This document shows, piece after piece, positions 36,578 to 48,473 of a stretch of 51,457 nucleotides of DNA. How positions within the stretch are numbered: position 1 is the first letter of the stretch; every line of letters starts with the position of its first letter. Source of the stretch: Pseudomonas sp. GM48 (GTDB taxonomy: Bacteria > Pseudomonadota > Gammaproteobacteria > Pseudomonadales > Pseudomonadaceae); NCBI RefSeq assembly GCF_000282335.1, contig NZ_AKJM01000060.1, positions 1 through 51,457 of the forward strand, in the 5' to 3' direction. The notes beneath the pieces are model-generated. The model was given only the letters and a program-made list of their open reading frames with translations. It did no database searches and was not told the origin of the DNA. The position numbers and the translations under genes are program-made.

Positions 36578-36888
36578 TGGATATCTCCTGGTGTAATAGC
36601 GTGAGAAACAGGGTTCGCATCAGCCTGCCACCCTGAGGCGACAGCCCTGTGACACGATCCCCGGTCGCAAAAGACCGGCCATCATACACCGCGTGTTTGA
36701 GCTGTCTTAGCTGTTTTTTCCCGGGACGGTAAAATCGACACCCGGCTTTCTTCACTGACTTTGTGCGCCAGACCGTTCGTCAGCCACACACCCTTATGAC
36801 GAAAAGTGCTCCGAAAGCACTTTGACAATCATTCTCGTTAACATTAAGATCCATCGCAATTGAGTCACAATCAGCGACGGTCTTTCTT
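36578..36888. other. divergent peroxiredoxin-bfd intergenic region
   Basis: 311 bases without a gene. It holds a small hairpin CCGGTC-N6-GACCGG (36661-36678), a second hairpin AAAGTGCT / AGCACTTT (36803-36823) and the Fur box in front of bfd. Confidence 0.6.
36824..36842. promoter_or_regulatory. Fur box upstream of bfd
   Basis: GACAATCATTCTCGTTAAC matches 13 of 19 positions of the Fur consensus and lies 47 bases before the bfd start. Iron-starvation induction of bfd is established in P. aeruginosa. Confidence 0.7.
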
Positions 36889-37107
36889 ATGTATGTTTGC
36901 CTCTGCACTGGCGTCACCGACGGTCAAATCCGCGATGCGATCTATGAAGGATGCTGCAGCTACAAGGAAGTCCGTGTGGCCACCGGCGTTGCCAGTCAAT
37001 GCGGCAAATGTGCCTGCCTCGCCAAAGAAGTGGTCCGTGAGACCCTGACAAAACTGCAAACGGCCCAGGCTGCAATTCCTTATCCAGCAGAATTTACAGC
37101 GGCTTAA
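36889..37107 (+). CDS. bfd: bacterioferritin-associated ferredoxin Bfd
   Basis: 72 residues with the Bfd 2Fe-2S motif: Cys4, Cys6, and Cys38, Cys41 (CLC near the start, CGKC later). It docks on BfrB and passes electrons to release stored iron. A Fur box precedes it, and bfr follows ~200 bases downstream behind a terminator, so the two can be regulated oppositely by iron. Confidence 0.95.
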   Translation: MYVCLCTGVTDGQIRDAIYEGCCSYKEVRVATGVASQCGKCACLAKEVVRETLTKLQTAQAAIPYPAEFTAA

Positions 37108-37118
37108 ATATCGAATTT

Positions 37119-37148
37119 CAAAAAACCGGACATATGTCCGGTTTTTTT
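37119..37148 (+). terminator. terminator after bfd
   Basis: Palindrome AACCGGACATATGTCCGGTT flanked by A- and T-runs, 16 bases after the stop. Confidence 0.9.
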
Positions 37149-37305
37149 ATGTCTGAAAATCAACTAGTTATGCTCTAGACGCGGAACACAAACATTCTTA
37201 TTCCGATTAATTTTCATTTAAGTTTCAATAACTTAGGTTTGACACTATTAAATACCCGGCTCAAACTCTGCTCTATTGACAGCTAATACAGGGCAGGACC
37301 CCATC

Positions 37306-37782
37306 ATGAAAGGCGACGTTACAGTCATCCAGCATCTCAACAAGATCCTCGCCAATGAACTGGTCGCGATCAATCAATACTTCCTGCATGCACGCATGTA
37401 TGAAGATTGGGGCCTGAACAAGCTCGGCAAGCACGAGTACCACGAATCCATCGACGAGATGAAGCACGCGGACAAGCTGATCAAGCGCATTCTGTTCCTT
37501 GAAGGCCTGCCGAACGTCCAGGACCTGGGCAAGCTGCACATCGGCGAACACACCAAGGAAATGCTCGAGTGCGACCTGCGCATCGAGAAAACCGGCCACG
37601 CCGATCTCAAAGTGGCTATCGCTCATTGCGAAACCGTTGGTGACTTTGGTAGCCGTGAACTGCTTGAAGATATCCTTGAGTCCGAAGAAGAACATATCGA
37701 CTGGCTGGAAACCCAATTGGGCCTGATCGACAAGATCGGTATCGAGAACTACCTGCAATCGCAGATGGGCGAAGACGAGTAA
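37306..37782 (+). CDS. bfrB: bacterioferritin (BfrB type)
   Basis: 158 residues. Ferroxidase ligands at expected positions (Glu18, Glu51, His54, and ESEEEHIDW near 127-130) and haem ligand Met52 ([11 protein letters not shown]). It oxidises and stores iron in a 24-mer with haem at subunit interfaces. The start at 37306 follows AGGA; an upstream ATG at 37276 would add ten residues not typical of the family. It is partner of Bfd. Confidence 0.94.
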   Translation: MKGDVTVIQHLNKILANELVAINQYFLHARMYEDWGLNKLGKHEYHESIDEMKHADKLIKRILFLEGLPNVQDLGKLHIGEHTKEMLECDLRIEKTGHADLKVAIAHCETVGDFGSRELLEDILESEEEHIDWLETQLGLIDKIGIENYLQSQMGEDE

Positions 37783-37810
37783 GGTCTACACCATTAATCT
37801 CGATGCAAAT

Positions 37811-37849
37811 AAAAAAGCCCCGCCCTCTTTCGAGTGGCGGGGCTTTTTG
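37811..37849 (+). terminator. terminator after bacterioferritin
   Basis: AAAAAGCCCCGCC ... GGCGGGGCTTTTT with a ~10-base interior (CTCTTTCGAG), about 30 bases after the stop. Confidence 0.9.
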
Positions 37850-37883
37850 TTATCCGGAAACCAGGTTTACCCTGAAATCCTGA

Positions 37884-37970
37884 TGTGGGAGCGGGCTTGC
37901 TCGCGAAGCAGGCGACACGATTTATCTGGAAACCGCGTTATCGTTCTTCGCGAGCAAGCCCGCTCCCACA
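37884..37970. repeat. REPIN, family A
   Basis: Inverted GTGGGAGCGGGCTTGCTCGC arms between convergent bfr and grxD, with a slightly shorter centre than the other copies. Confidence 0.9.
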
Positions 37971-37979
37971 CACGGCGAA

Positions 37980-38321
37980 TCAGGCTTCGGTCTTGGCAGC
38001 AGCGGCCTTGGCGGCGGCGTCCTTAATCAGGCTCTGCAGCGAACCGTCAGCAGCCATTTCAGTCATGATGTCGCTACCGCCGACCAGTTCACCGGCAACC
38101 CACAGCTGTGGGAAGGTTGGCCAGTTGGCGTATTTTGGCAGGTTGGCGCGGATTTCCGGGTTCTGCAGGATGTCCACGTACGCAAACTTTTCGCCACACG
38201 CCATCACGGCCTGCGCGGCTTTCGCGGAGAAGCCGCACTGCGGGGCATTCGGCGAGCCTTTCATGTAAAGCAGAATGGTGTTGTTGGCAATCTGCTCTTT
38301 AATCGTTTCGATGATATCCAT
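37980..38321 (-). CDS. grxD: monothiol glutaredoxin (Grx4/GrxD)
   Basis: 113 residues with the CGFS active site at Cys29 (APQCGFSAKA), the WPTFPQLWV cis-Pro segment and GGSDI for glutathione binding. It carries a glutathione-ligated 2Fe-2S cluster and delivers it to target proteins. It has an Ala/Lys-rich tail. The start at 38321 gives the family N-terminus; it belongs with the iron/redox genes upstream. Confidence 0.94.
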   Translation of the reverse strand: MDIIETIKEQIANNTILLYMKGSPNAPQCGFSAKAAQAVMACGEKFAYVDILQNPEIRANLPKYANWPTFPQLWVAGELVGGSDIMTEMAADGSLQSLIKDAAAKAAAAKTEA

Positions 38322-38418
38322 GGAGCACCTCGGCTGAACTTTCCGACTCATGGGTCGGCACGGTGGCGCATTGTAACGGAAAGCCGAGCGCCCTGCTCGG
38401 TCTCTCCGTCAGACTGAT

Positions 38419-40527
38419 TCAAGCCGCCGCCACGGTCACCGGCACGCCATTGAGCGCGGCATTGCCCGACAACTCGTCAAGCTGGCAGTCGTCGGTCAGA
38501 TCGTTGGCGCTGGACCCCGGCTGGCTGCTGGCAATCGTCATTTGCACACCCGGCCGCGCATGGCCCCAGCCGTGCGGCAAGCTGACCACTCCCTTCATCA
38601 TATCCAGACTGCCAAGCACCTCAACCTCAATCACACCCACCCGTGAACTGACCCGCACACGTTGCCCGTCGTTGAGTCCGCGACTGGCCAGATCGTCCGG
38701 ATGCATCAGCAACTGGTGACGTGGCTTGCCCTTCACCAACCGATGATAGTTATGCATCCATGAGTTGTTGCTGCGCACATGTCGACGGCCAATCATCAAC
38801 AACTCGTCGGCGGCCGGCGCCTGCAAGGCTGCGAAGCGCGTCAGGTCAGCGAGAATCGCGGCCGGCGCGGCCTGGATACGTTGATTGGCAGTCTTCAGGC
38901 GTGGTGCCAGGTTGGGCTTGAGCGCTCCCAGATCGACGCCATGGGGATGATCGAACAAAGTCGCCAACGACAGCTTGTGCTCTGAAGTGTCGCCGTACAT
39001 CCCCATGCGCAGGCCACGATCGATCATTTGCGCCGGGGCGATGGTCGGCTTCAACTCTTTGCCGGTCCTGGCGGCAAATGCCTTGGCCAGCCCGACGAAG
39101 ATCTCCCAGTCGTGCAGTGCACCTTTGGGTTTGGCGAGGATTGCGCGGTTGAAACGGCTGACGTTGCGCACCGCAAACAGGTTGAACGTCGTGTCGTAAT
39201 GGTCGTTTTCCAGCGCCGACGTGGACGGCAGGATCAGGTCGGCGTAACGCGTGGTTTCATTGATGTACAAGTCGATACTGACCATGAACTCCAGCCCGTC
39301 CAGCGCCTGCTCAAGTTTTCGGCCATTGGGCGTGGACAGCACCGGATTGCCCGCCACGGTGATCAACGCCCGTACCTGCCCGTCCCCTTCGGTGAGCATC
39401 TCTTCGGCCAGCGCCGACACCGGCAGCTCTCCGGCGTATTCCGGACGCCCGGAAACCCGGCTCTGCCACAAGTTGAAATGCCCGCCCGAAGTCGTCGCCA
39501 CCAGGTCCACCGCCGGCTCAGTGCACAAGGCCCCACCAACGCGATCGAGGTTGCCGGTGACCAGGTTGATCAACTGCACCACCCAGTGGCACAGCGTACC
39601 GAAGGCCTGGGTCGAGACACCCATGCGGCCATAGCAGACTGCACTCGGTGCCGCGGCGAAGTCCCGCGCCAATTGGCGGATCTGTTCCGCTGGTACGGCG
39701 CACAACGCGCTCATGGCCTCGGCAGTGAACGGCGCGACGGCCTCCCGCACGTCCTCCAGACCGTCGACCGGCAGATGGCTGTCGCAGGTCAGACCTTCAG
39801 CGAACAACGTGTTGAGCAGGCCGAACAACAATGCCGCATCGCCGCCAGGGCGCACGAACAGATGCTGATCGGCAATCGCCGCCGTTTCACTACGGCGCGG
39901 ATCGACCACCACCACTTTGCCGCCTCGAGCCTGTATCGCCTTCAAGCGTTTTTCCACATCCGGCACGGTCATGATGCTGCCGTTTGAAGCCAGTGGGTTG
40001 CCGCCCAGGATCAGCATGAAATCGGTGTGATCGATGTCCGGGATTGGCAGCAGCAAACCGTGGCCGTACATCAAATGACTGGTCAGGTGATGGGGCAATT
40101 GATCGACCGAGGTGGCAGAAAAACGGTTGCGGGTTTTCAGCAGGCCGAGGAAGTAATTGCTGTGGGTCATCAGCCCGTAATTGTGCACGCTGGGGTTGCC
40201 TTGATAGACCGCCACGGCATTTTGTCCGTGATGCTCCTGAATGGCGGCGAGGCGTTCGGCGACCAGATTGAATGCCGCTTCCCACTCGATGGGCTGCCAT
40301 TCATTACCCACCCGCTGCATGGGCTGATGCAGGCGATCCGGATCGTTTTGAATGTCTTGCAACGCAACGGCCTTGGGGCAGATGTGCCCACGGCTGAACG
40401 TATCCTGGGGGTCGCCCTTGATCGATGTGATCTGGACGTTACCGCCTTCGACTTCAGTGGTTTCGATGGTCAGGCCACAGATGGCTTCGCACAAATGGCA
40501 CGCACGATGATGGAGAGTCTTGGTCAT
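38419..40527 (-). CDS. molybdopterin oxidoreductase (MopB/CISM-like), substrate unknown
   Basis: 702 residues. An N-terminal 4Fe-4S motif (CHLCEAICGL ... HICPK), a molybdopterin-binding core (DFMLILGGNPLASNG, VVVDPRRSETA) and a C-terminal dinucleotide-binding domain (HPDDLASRGLNDGQRVRV). No Tat signal, so it is cytosolic. The residue after the cluster motif region gives no selenocysteine. No partner Fe-S or membrane subunit lies nearby, unlike formate dehydrogenases or nitrate reductases. It is likely a stand-alone formate-dehydrogenase-H-like or assimilatory-type oxidoreductase; the substrate cannot be stated. Confidence 0.85.
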   Translation of the reverse strand: MTKTLHHRACHLCEAICGLTIETTEVEGGNVQITSIKGDPQDTFSRGHICPKAVALQDIQNDPDRLHQPMQRVGNEWQPIEWEAAFNLVAERLAAIQEHHGQNAVAVYQGNPSVHNYGLMTHSNYFLGLLKTRNRFSATSVDQLPHHLTSHLMYGHGLLLPIPDIDHTDFMLILGGNPLASNGSIMTVPDVEKRLKAIQARGGKVVVVDPRRSETAAIADQHLFVRPGGDAALLFGLLNTLFAEGLTCDSHLPVDGLEDVREAVAPFTAEAMSALCAVPAEQIRQLARDFAAAPSAVCYGRMGVSTQAFGTLCHWVVQLINLVTGNLDRVGGALCTEPAVDLVATTSGGHFNLWQSRVSGRPEYAGELPVSALAEEMLTEGDGQVRALITVAGNPVLSTPNGRKLEQALDGLEFMVSIDLYINETTRYADLILPSTSALENDHYDTTFNLFAVRNVSRFNRAILAKPKGALHDWEIFVGLAKAFAARTGKELKPTIAPAQMIDRGLRMGMYGDTSEHKLSLATLFDHPHGVDLGALKPNLAPRLKTANQRIQAAPAAILADLTRFAALQAPAADELLMIGRRHVRSNNSWMHNYHRLVKGKPRHQLLMHPDDLASRGLNDGQRVRVSSRVGVIEVEVLGSLDMMKGVVSLPHGWGHARPGVQMTIASSQPGSSANDLTDDCQLDELSGNAALNGVPVTVAAA

Positions 40528-41047
40528 GGCCAGTCTCTGTCTTGTTATGGGCGGGGCAACGTTGGCCGCGGAAACAAAACTATGGCGCCAGACCCGCCAC
40601 CGCGCCAGCGATGTTCGTCTTGTGAATCGAGGGTTATCAGGCCAGCCGATGGCCGCCGGAGCTCAGTTCGAAGGCAGCCTGGGTGGCGCCTGCAACTGGA
40701 TTATTTCAGGCTGGCGACACGCTGCTCAAGACCTGGAACGACAAGTCAGAAACCGACTGTCAGCGCACCATTGCCGCCCCGCCCGATTGCCAAGCCCCGA
40801 GAGGCCGGTGTACAAATGAGCCGCCGCTATCAGGAAACAGGCTTCAAAAGCGCTACCACGGTAAACCCGTAGCACCTCTGAAACTCCCTAAAAACTGTAG
40901 CCCTATTGGTAAGACGCGACATTTAATTATAAGATCGCGCCTTCCCCTATTTCGTCGCCCCGTGCGGCTTACGCCGCAGGTCTCGCCCGTTGTTCCGTTA
41001 AACAAGGCTTTGAGCATCTGCGGTTTGTAGCAAAAAGGTAGTCAATG
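40528..41047. other. intergenic region between the molybdoenzyme and argF
   Basis: 520 bases. Short frames exist on the plus strand but lack RBS, family resemblance and consistent codon use. Apart from the argF promoter near 40906-40933, I see no convincing element. GC is high near the molybdoenzyme and drops around the promoter. Confidence 0.5.
40906..40933 (+). promoter_or_regulatory. putative argF promoter with ArgR-like half-site
   Basis: TTGGTA (40906) and TATAAG (40928) are spaced 16 bases apart. GCGACA at 40916-40921, the complement of the ArgR core TGTCGC, lies in the spacer. The predicted leader is ~105 nt. Confidence 0.45.
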
Positions 41048-41964
<917 letters not shown>

Positions 41965-41968
<4 letters not shown>

Positions 41969-43074
41969 GCCAGCCATTACTGCTAAACCTGCGCAACCTC
42001 GCTTGCGGTTACCAGGACCAGCGAGTGGTTCAAAACCTCAACCTGCACCTGAACGCGGGCGACATTGGTTGCCTGTTGGGCTCCTCGGGTTGCGGTAAAA
42101 CCACAACGCTGCGGGCGATTGCCGGTTTCGAGCCGGTGCATGAAGGTGAAATCCAGTTGGCTGGCGAGACCATCTCCAGCGCCGGTTTCACCCTTGCCCC
42201 GGAAAAACGCCGTATCGGCATGGTGTTCCAGGATTACGCGCTATTTCCGCATTTGAGCGTGGCCGACAACATCGCCTTCGGTATTCGCAAACATCCGCAA
42301 AAGGATCGGGTTACCGAAGAGCTGCTGGAACTGGTCAACCTGAAGAACCTCGGCAAGCGCTTCCCTCACGAGCTTTCAGGTGGTCAGCAGCAACGTGTCG
42401 CCCTGGCCCGCGCACTGGCGCCGGAACCGCAACTGCTGCTGCTCGACGAGCCGTTCTCCAACCTCGATGGCGAATTGCGCCGCAAGCTCAGCCATGAAGT
42501 GCGCGACATCCTCAAGGCCCGTGGCACCAGCGCGATTCTGGTGACTCACGACCAGGAAGAAGCCTTCGCGGTCAGCGACCACGTTGGCGTGTTCAAGGAA
42601 GGTCGCCTGGAACAGTGGGATACGCCCTACAACCTGTATCACGAACCGCTGACGCCATTTGTGGCCAGCTTCATCGGCCAGGGCTATTTCATTCGCGGTC
42701 AGTTGAGCAGCCCGGAGTCGGTACAAACCGAACTGGGTGAGTTGCGCGGCAACCGGGCCTACACCTGGCCGGTAGGCGGTGCCGTAGACGTGCTGTTGCG
42801 CCCGGACGATATCGTCTATGCACCGGACAGCGCACTGAAGGCGCGAATCGCCGGCAAGACGTTCCTGGGGGCTTCGACCCTGTATCGCTTGCAGCTGCCG
42901 ACAGGCGCGCAGCTGGAGTCGATCTTCCCGAGCCATGTCGATCGTCAGGTCGGGTCGGATGTGGGTATTCGTGTCGCGGCTGAACACCTGGTGTTGTTCC
43001 AGGCGTCCGGCAGCACGGCTGCGCAGATTCCGGTGGTTGAATCCGGTGTCCGTCGCTACAGCACGACCAGCTGA
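41965..43074 (+). CDS. ABC transporter ATP-binding protein (FbpC/CysA-like, CUT1/iron-type)
   Basis: 369 residues: Walker [10 protein letters not shown], signature [15 protein letters not shown], Walker [13 protein letters not shown], switch His in VTHDQEE, and a C-terminal TOBE-like domain. Closest in pattern to Fe(III) or polyamine importer ATPases. It is coupled to argF by ATGA overlap, but no permease or binding-protein gene lies nearby, so it must work with components from elsewhere. PA3538 has the same position. The substrate is unknown. Confidence 0.9.
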
Positions 43075-43089
43075 TACACACGAAACAAT

Positions 43090-43179
43090 TGTGGGAGCGG
43101 GCTTGCTCGCGATAGCGGTGAATCAGTCGACATGAACTTTGACTGGCACACCGCCTTCGCGAGCAAGCCCGCTCCCACA
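43090..43179. repeat. REPIN, family A
   Basis: Inverted GTGGGAGCGGGCTTGCTCGC arms between the convergent ABC ATPase and PhzF-like genes. Confidence 0.9.
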
Positions 43180-43191
43180 ATTGGATTGGAG

Positions 43192-43974
43192 CTAGCCCAA
43201 CATCAGCGTTCCGCTCGCAACCAGCGTCGCATTCCCGCCAATCTTCACCCGTTCCCCTTCCAGTCGGCAGAACAATTCCCCACCCCGGGCCGAACGCTGA
43301 CAGGCCGTCAAACTCGACTTGTCTAAACGCTGCGACCAGTACGGAATCAGAAGGCAATGGGTCGATCCGGTTACCGGATCTTCGTTGATGCCGATCGCTG
43401 GTGCGAAATAGCGGGACACGAAATCGTGCTGGCTGCCACGCGCCGTCACGATTGCGCCCAACCACGGCAGTTTCGCCAGGGCGACCATGTCCGGCTTGCA
43501 GTCGAGCACAGCTTGCTCGGACTCCAGCACCACAAACAGTTCATTGGAACCCAGCACATCGACAGCCTCGACGCCGAGGGCACGCTCGACATCCAGGGTC
43601 ACGTCGATTTCCGAGGGAGTGATCGCCGGGAAATCCAGCCACAGGCGCCCACCTTCACGGGTTACGCTCAGCGGTCCGGATTGGCAGGTGAAGTCCAGTC
43701 GTTCGACTGGTTCTTTATAGATTTCAAACAATACATAGGCACTGGCCAGCGTCGCGTGACCACACAATGGCACCTCGGTGGTCGGCGTAAACCAGCGGAT
43801 GTGCCAGCCCTGCCCTTCGCGCACGACAAACGCCGTTTCGGCGAGGTTGTGTTCGGCGGCAATCTTTTGCATCAACTCATCGGCGAGCCAGCTATCGAGC
43901 CGATAGACCATCGCCGGGTTGCCACTGAATGGCTGATTGCTGAACGCGTCGACCTGATGAAACTCCAGCTGCAT
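43192..43974 (-). CDS. PhzF-family isomerase-like protein
   Basis: 260 residues in two similar halves, with QVDAFSNQPFSGNPAMV, catalytic Glu in HNLAETAFV, and FTPTTEVPLCGHATLASAYV; the second half has GINEDPVTGSTHC. The PhzF/YddE fold is diaminopimelate-epimerase-like. Only some members act in phenazine synthesis and no phz genes are here, so the substrate is unknown. A strong AAGG-type RBS precedes the ATG. Confidence 0.9.
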   Translation of the reverse strand: MQLEFHQVDAFSNQPFSGNPAMVYRLDSWLADELMQKIAAEHNLAETAFVVREGQGWHIRWFTPTTEVPLCGHATLASAYVLFEIYKEPVERLDFTCQSGPLSVTREGGRLWLDFPAITPSEIDVTLDVERALGVEAVDVLGSNELFVVLESEQAVLDCKPDMVALAKLPWLGAIVTARGSQHDFVSRYFAPAIGINEDPVTGSTHCLLIPYWSQRLDKSSLTACQRSARGGELFCRLEGERVKIGGNATLVASGTLMLG

Positions 43975-44080
43975 AACCTTCTCCCTTTGTCAGACCGCCG
44001 AGCATGCCGCGCTGGTCGCACCGGCACCAGTGACAGAACTGGCTGATTTTCACCATACAGAGCTGCGTTCACTTCGACGC

Positions 44081-44551
44081 TCACGTACGGCCGATATCGG
44101 CAAACTTCGCCTGGGTGTGTTCGGCCAGCACGGCCGGCGCCAGTTCGACTTCCAGTCCGCGCCGGCCCGCACTGACAAAAATACTGGCGAAGGGCTGGGC
44201 TGAATTATCAATGAAGGTTCGCAAACGCTTTTTCTGCCCCAGCGGACTGATCCCGCCCAACAGATAGCCAGTGGAGCGCTGCGCCGCCGCCGGGTCGGCC
44301 ATTTCGACCTTTTTCACGCCAGCGGCGTGGGCCAGCCCTTTCAAATCCAGGCTGCCGACAACCGGCACCACCGCCACCAACAACTCGCCCTTTTCGCTGG
44401 CCGCCAGCAAGGTCTTGAACACCTGAGCCGGGTCGAGCCCCAGTTTCTCCGCTGCTTCCAACCCGTAGGAGGCGGCCTTCGGGTCATGTTCGTAACTGTG
44501 TACGCGATGTTCGGCTCGAACCTTTTTCAACAAATCCAATGCGGGGGTCAT
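44081..44551 (-). CDS. ybaK: Cys-tRNA(Pro)/Cys-tRNA(Cys) deacylase YbaK
   Basis: 156 residues, YbaK/EbsC family: [20 protein letters not shown] with the conserved Lys and [20 protein letters not shown] with the GxxxP loop. It hydrolyses Cys mischarged on tRNA-Pro in the cytosol. It lies upstream of the PhzF-like gene on the same strand, about 105 bases apart. Confidence 0.93.
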   Translation of the reverse strand: MTPALDLLKKVRAEHRVHSYEHDPKAASYGLEAAEKLGLDPAQVFKTLLAASEKGELLVAVVPVVGSLDLKGLAHAAGVKKVEMADPAAAQRSTGYLLGGISPLGQKKRLRTFIDNSAQPFASIFVSAGRRGLEVELAPAVLAEHTQAKFADIGRT

Positions 44552-44728
44552 GGCAGTTCCAGATTGGGCGGCAGAAGAAAAATACTGCGGCGGATTCTAG
44601 GACATTGATCGTTAAAAGGCTCCAGGGCAGCGCATCCATGACGCCATAACCCAACCTTCCCTGCACCCAAAGACTCGTTCATTCATGCGACGAATAGTTT
44701 ATTTATGACCGACGGTTCACTTTCGACC

Positions 44729-44757
44729 TTTGACAGTAGTGTTTCTTGTCTATATTT
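44729..44757 (+). promoter_or_regulatory. sigma-70 promoter of glpF
   Basis: Perfect -35 TTGACA (44729-44734) and an AT-rich -10 region, TATATT or TATTTT, at 15 or 17 bases spacing. Confidence 0.65.
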
Positions 44758-44781
44758 TTTCGTTTCTGAAACTGTACGAAA
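44758..44781. promoter_or_regulatory. candidate GlpR operator upstream of glpF
   Basis: Outer arms TTTCGT (44758-44763) and ACGAAA (44776-44781) enclose GTTTC-T-GAAAC (44762-44772). It is placed over the likely transcription start. The TTCG-type half-sites suit a DeoR-family repressor such as the GlpR encoded downstream. Confidence 0.45.
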
Positions 44782-44899
44782 TGTCCTACCGTAGCACCCA
44801 GCAGTAAACCGCGATCAGGATGGGGATCCTGCCTCGCTGAAAAACGCGCTCCGACCATGATGGAAAAAGCGCCAGACAACAAAAAAAACCGAGGTTTCA

Positions 44900-45751
44900 A
44901 TGACAACTGCTTTACAACAACCATCGCTCTCGAGCCAATGCATGGCCGAATTTCTGGGTACGGCGCTGCTGATCTTTTTTGGTACGGGTTGCGTTGCCGC
45001 GCTCAAAGTCGCGGGTGCCAGTTTTGGCTTGTGGGAAATCAGCATTATCTGGGGCGTCGGCGTCAGCATGGCGATCTACCTGACCGCCGGAGTTTCCGGG
45101 GCACATCTGAACCCTGCCGTCAGCATTGCCCTGAGTATTTTCGCGGACTTCGAAAAGCGTAAATTGCCTTTCTACATGCTCGCCCAGGTGGCAGGTGCTT
45201 TCTGTGGAGCATTGTTGGTTTACACGCTTTACAGCAATCTATTCTTCGAATTCGAACAAACTCACCATTTGGTTCGTGGAACCCAGGCCAGCCTTGAATT
45301 GGCCTCTGTGTTCTCTACCTTCCCGAATCCTGTGCTGACCACCGCCCAGGCGTTTCTGGTCGAGGTGATCATTACGGCCATCCTGATGGGCGTGATCATG
45401 TCCCTGACCGACGACAACAATGGCCTGCCAAAAGGCCCGTTGGCACCGCTGCTGATCGGCCTGCTGATTGCGGTGATCGGCAGTTCGATGGGGCCACTGA
45501 CCGGCTTTGCAATGAACCCGGCGCGGGACTTCGGCCCTAAACTGATGACTTTCTTCGCTGGCTGGGGTGAAATTTCCTTCACTGGCGGACGCGATATTCC
45601 GTATTTCCTGATTCCTGTTTTTGCGCCGATTGTCGGTGCCTGCCTCGGTGCTGCCGCCTATCGCGGGCTGATTGCCCGCCATCTGCCCAGCGCCGTACCT
45701 GCTACAAAGGACGCACTACCTGCCATTGACGGCAAACCCAGAACTTCTTGA
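44900..45751 (+). CDS. glpF: glycerol uptake facilitator (aquaglyceroporin)
   Basis: 283 residues, MIP family with six membrane segments and two pore NPA motifs (GAHLNPAVS and GFAMNPARDFGP; the Asp after the second NPAR marks glycerol channels). It admits glycerol for GlpK. GAGG precedes the ATG by 6 bases. glpK follows after 74 bases, so they are probably one operon under GlpR. Confidence 0.96.
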   Translation: MTTALQQPSLSSQCMAEFLGTALLIFFGTGCVAALKVAGASFGLWEISIIWGVGVSMAIYLTAGVSGAHLNPAVSIALSIFADFEKRKLPFYMLAQVAGAFCGALLVYTLYSNLFFEFEQTHHLVRGTQASLELASVFSTFPNPVLTTAQAFLVEVIITAILMGVIMSLTDDNNGLPKGPLAPLLIGLLIAVIGSSMGPLTGFAMNPARDFGPKLMTFFAGWGEISFTGGRDIPYFLIPVFAPIVGACLGAAAYRGLIARHLPSAVPATKDALPAIDGKPRTS

Positions 45752-45780
45752 TACCGTTGGCGCGTGCCCCTGCCCTTTGA

Positions 45781-47331
<1,551 letters not shown>

Positions 47332-47426
47332 ACCGGGATACGGGCTCGTATCCGGATGTAACTGGTAGGGAGCAGATTCCTGCGGCATCATGGGCAAATT
47401 TTGCACGGCAGCCCAAAGGACGCCCC

Positions 47427-48182
47427 ATGAATCTGCCTCCCCGTCAGCAGCAAATCCTCGAACTGGTCCGCGAACGCGGCTATGTCAGCATCGAGGAAAT
47501 GGCCACGCTGTTCGTTGTTACCCCGCAGACCATCCGCCGCGACATCAATCAGCTCGCGGAAGCCAATTTATTGCGTCGCTACCACGGTGGCGCCGCCTAT
47601 GACTCCAGTGTCGAAAACACCGCCTACGCTATGCGCGCCGATCAGATGCGCGATGAAAAACAGCGTATCGGCGAAGCCATTGCCGCGCAGATTCCCGACC
47701 ATGCCTCGTTGTTCATCAACATCGGCACCACGACCGAATCCATCGCCAGGGCACTGCTCAACCACAGTCACCTGAAGATCATCACCAACAACCTGCATGT
47801 GGCTTCGATGCTCAGCGCCAAGGACGACTTCGACGTGCTGCTGACCGGTGGCAACGTACGGCGCGACGGTGGCGTGGTCGGTCAGGCCAGCGTCGACTTC
47901 ATCAACCAGTTCAAGGTCGATTTCGCGTTGGTCGGCATCAGCGGCATCGATGAGGACGGCAGCCTGCTGGACTTCGATTATCAGGAAGTGCGGGTATCCC
48001 AGGCGATCATCGCCAATGCCCGACAAGTGATCCTCGCGGCCGACTCCAGCAAGTTCGGGCGCAACGCCATGATTCGCCTGGGGCCGATCAGCCTGGTCGA
48101 TTGCCTGGTCACCGATCAGCAGCCTTCGCCGGCGCTGGCGCAGCTGTTGAACCAGCACAAGGTTCGGCTGGAGGTTGTTTAA
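47427..48182 (+). CDS. glpR: glycerol-3-phosphate regulon repressor GlpR
   Basis: 251 residues, DeoR family: an N-terminal helix-turn-helix ([32 protein letters not shown]) and a sugar-phosphate-binding domain ([31 protein letters not shown]). AAAGGA precedes the ATG. It lies between glpK and glpD and should repress both until glycerol-3-phosphate accumulates. Confidence 0.96.
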   Translation: MNLPPRQQQILELVRERGYVSIEEMATLFVVTPQTIRRDINQLAEANLLRRYHGGAAYDSSVENTAYAMRADQMRDEKQRIGEAIAAQIPDHASLFINIGTTTESIARALLNHSHLKIITNNLHVASMLSAKDDFDVLLTGGNVRRDGGVVGQASVDFINQFKVDFALVGISGIDEDGSLLDFDYQEVRVSQAIIANARQVILAADSSKFGRNAMIRLGPISLVDCLVTDQQPSPALAQLLNQHKVRLEVV

Positions 48183-48205
48183 CCCTTTCGAATGCAATGC
48201 TCCCC

Positions 48206-48339
48206 TGTGGCGAGGGAGCTTGCTCCCGCTCGGCGGCGAAGCCGTCGCAAACCCGACTGGCTCGATACACCTGACTGAACCTGGTTGACGGGTTTCAGGG
48301 CTGCTTCGCAGCCCAGCGGGAGCAAGCTCCCTCGCCACA
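48206..48339. repeat. REPIN, family C
   Basis: Inverted arms with core GTGGCGAGGGAGCTTGCTCC around a ~75-base centre that itself holds small inverted repeats (GGCGGCGAAGCCGTCGC and GGGCTGCTTCGCAGCCC). Another copy starts at the window end. Confidence 0.88.
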
Positions 48340-48459
48340 AAAGCACTCCTGACATACATTAAAATGTTCGTAAATTTTCCTTTAACGGCCCTTCGATGAG
48401 TATTTTCAATCGAAGCTGACTGGCTGTGCGCGTCTTTATGGGCTAGTATTTTCGCAAAT

Positions 48460-48473
48460 GAACATTAATGTTC
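48460..48473. promoter_or_regulatory. candidate GlpR operator upstream of glpD
   Basis: GAACATTAATGTTC is a perfect 14-base palindrome 42 bases before glpD. The motif AATGTTCG overlapping it recurs at 48363-48370, and TTCG half-sites are typical of GlpR operators. Confidence 0.5.

Larger units (their letters stand above)
44552..44899. other. divergent ybaK-glpF intergenic region
   Basis: 348 bases without a gene. It contains a strong promoter (44729-44757) and nested inverted repeats just downstream (44758-44781), then a ~120-base leader to glpF. Confidence 0.6.

Noticed and set aside
36661..36678. CCGGTC-N6-GACCGG hairpin upstream of the peroxiredoxin gene as an OxyR site
   Set aside because: OxyR sites are spaced ATAG-type motifs, not GC-rich hairpins; kept only as a minor structure in the intergenic entry.
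40520..40819. 99-codon frame with a signal-like N-terminus between the molybdoenzyme and argF
   Set aside because: Its start overlaps the molybdoenzyme start on the other strand, it has no RBS, and the rest is Arg/His-rich without resemblance to a family.
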